From contig CAYZVN010000032.1 in the NCBI GenBank assembly GCA_964482025.1, forward strand, positions 1-32,947: 32,947 nt of DNA. The letters run 5' to 3'. The notes beneath the pieces are model-generated. The model had not been told where the DNA came from, made no database searches, and saw only the letters and a program-made list of their open reading frames with translations. This document shows positions 32,636-32,947 of this stretch, one piece after another. A program made the position numbers and the translations under genes. Numbering within the stretch: the first letter of the stretch is position 1; each line of letters starts with the position of its first letter. Source of the stretch: UBA5868 sp964482025. Lineage in GTDB: Bacteria; Pseudomonadota; Gammaproteobacteria; Pseudomonadales; Cellvibrionaceae.

Positions 32636-32899
32636 CCTGCTGCAAGTGATTTAGGTTGTGAGTTTTAGTGCGTCCTGGCTGCGACTAGCGGACACTGCTT
32701 CGATGAAGTCAGTCGGGGGAGCGGGCGACCGTCGGGGTTGTGAAGGGGTGCCTGGTGTTGGCAGGCGGGTGATAGAGTCGGTCGACCAACAAAAGCCCAG
32801 CGGAACCTGATTGGCTGGGGCTCGCGCTAAAATCCTCTCATTGAATGTAAGCGTGGTGGCAAGTCAGTGTCCGTGCGTTGAATAATTTTGAGAAACCAC
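32636..32899. other. Non-coding tail between the halogenase operon and the right-edge promoter
   Basis: No ORF or RNA gene is visible. An imperfect stem, AGCCCAGC with GCTGGGGCT (about 32794-32822, one bulge), could end the halogenase transcript but has no T tract. Bases 32880-32895 are AT-rich and could act as an UP element for the promoter that follows. Confidence 0.4.
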
Positions 32900-32927
32900 T
32901 TGCACACCTGCTCGATCTACGTATAAT
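32900..32927 (+). promoter_or_regulatory. Strong promoter, probably of an rRNA operon
   Basis: TTGCAC (32900-32905) and a perfect TATAAT (32922-32927) are 16 bases apart. The bases after the -10 box (GCGCCTCC) form the GC-rich discriminator typical of stringently controlled rRNA promoters. An AT-rich stretch lies just upstream. Since tyrS is followed by a 16S gene in Pseudomonas, an rrn operon likely starts just right of the window, but its genes are not in view. Confidence 0.65.
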
Positions 32928-32947
32928 GCGCCTCCTCAGCAGCGGCA

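Overview
The window looks like a chromosomal segment of a marine-type gammaproteobacterium close to the Pseudomonas/Cellvibrio/Saccharophagus side of the class. Three blocks of gene order point there: dsbD-aroQ-accB-accC-prmA-zinc-ribbon protein; thiD-thiE-hemL; and hemJ, argC, a DUF6776-type protein, bactofilin, erpA, anmK, an M23 peptidase and tyrS. From memory, pseudomonads keep very similar orders. The large TonB-dependent receptor paired with flavin-dependent halogenases is more typical of marine gammaproteobacteria, xanthomonads and caulobacteria. No phage, transposase, CRISPR, tRNA or rRNA gene is visible.

Layout. 1-6214 (minus strand): dsbD (thiol-disulfide transfer to the periplasm), then aroQ, accB and accC (shikimate pathway and biotin carboxylase), prmA, and a zinc-ribbon membrane-type protein cut by the window edge. 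A canonical terminator separates accC from prmA. 6472-8771 (plus): two lipoproteins, one a PCuAC-type copper chaperone, then a DUF2333 protein. 8772-9761 (minus): a PfkB sugar/adenosine kinase with a TTG start. 9973-12688 (plus): a DUF1631 protein overlapping a PilZ-domain gene. 12802-14440 (plus): a GST and outer membrane phospholipase A. 14470-17705 (minus): hemJ, thiD, thiE and hemL in one tight run. 18109-20728 (plus): argC, DUF6776-like, bactofilin, erpA. 20725-23214 (minus): M23 peptidase and anmK. 23409-24710 (plus): tyrS.

24971-32635 is the accessory part: a 1091-residue TonB-dependent receptor, an intrinsic terminator, then a tightly packed trio made of a flavin-dependent halogenase, a degenerate halogenase-like protein and a second halogenase. 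Both outer members of the trio keep the FAD-binding, WxWxIP, catalytic Lys and catalytic Glu signatures; the middle one has lost all of these but is still an intact ORF coupled by an ATGA overlap. The block ends just before a strong promoter with an rRNA-type GC-rich discriminator at the right edge. In Pseudomonas aeruginosa tyrS is followed directly by an rrn operon, so the cluster appears to sit in a tyrS-rrn junction. The simplest reading is import of an aromatic (indole-like) substrate by the receptor followed by halogenation; the substrate is unknown and no flavin reductase is encoded here.

Other unusual points are a ThiD homologue with an eroded active site inside the thi/hem operon, an outer membrane phospholipase A whose catalytic Asn is His, and a PilZ protein lacking the usual Ser of its second motif.
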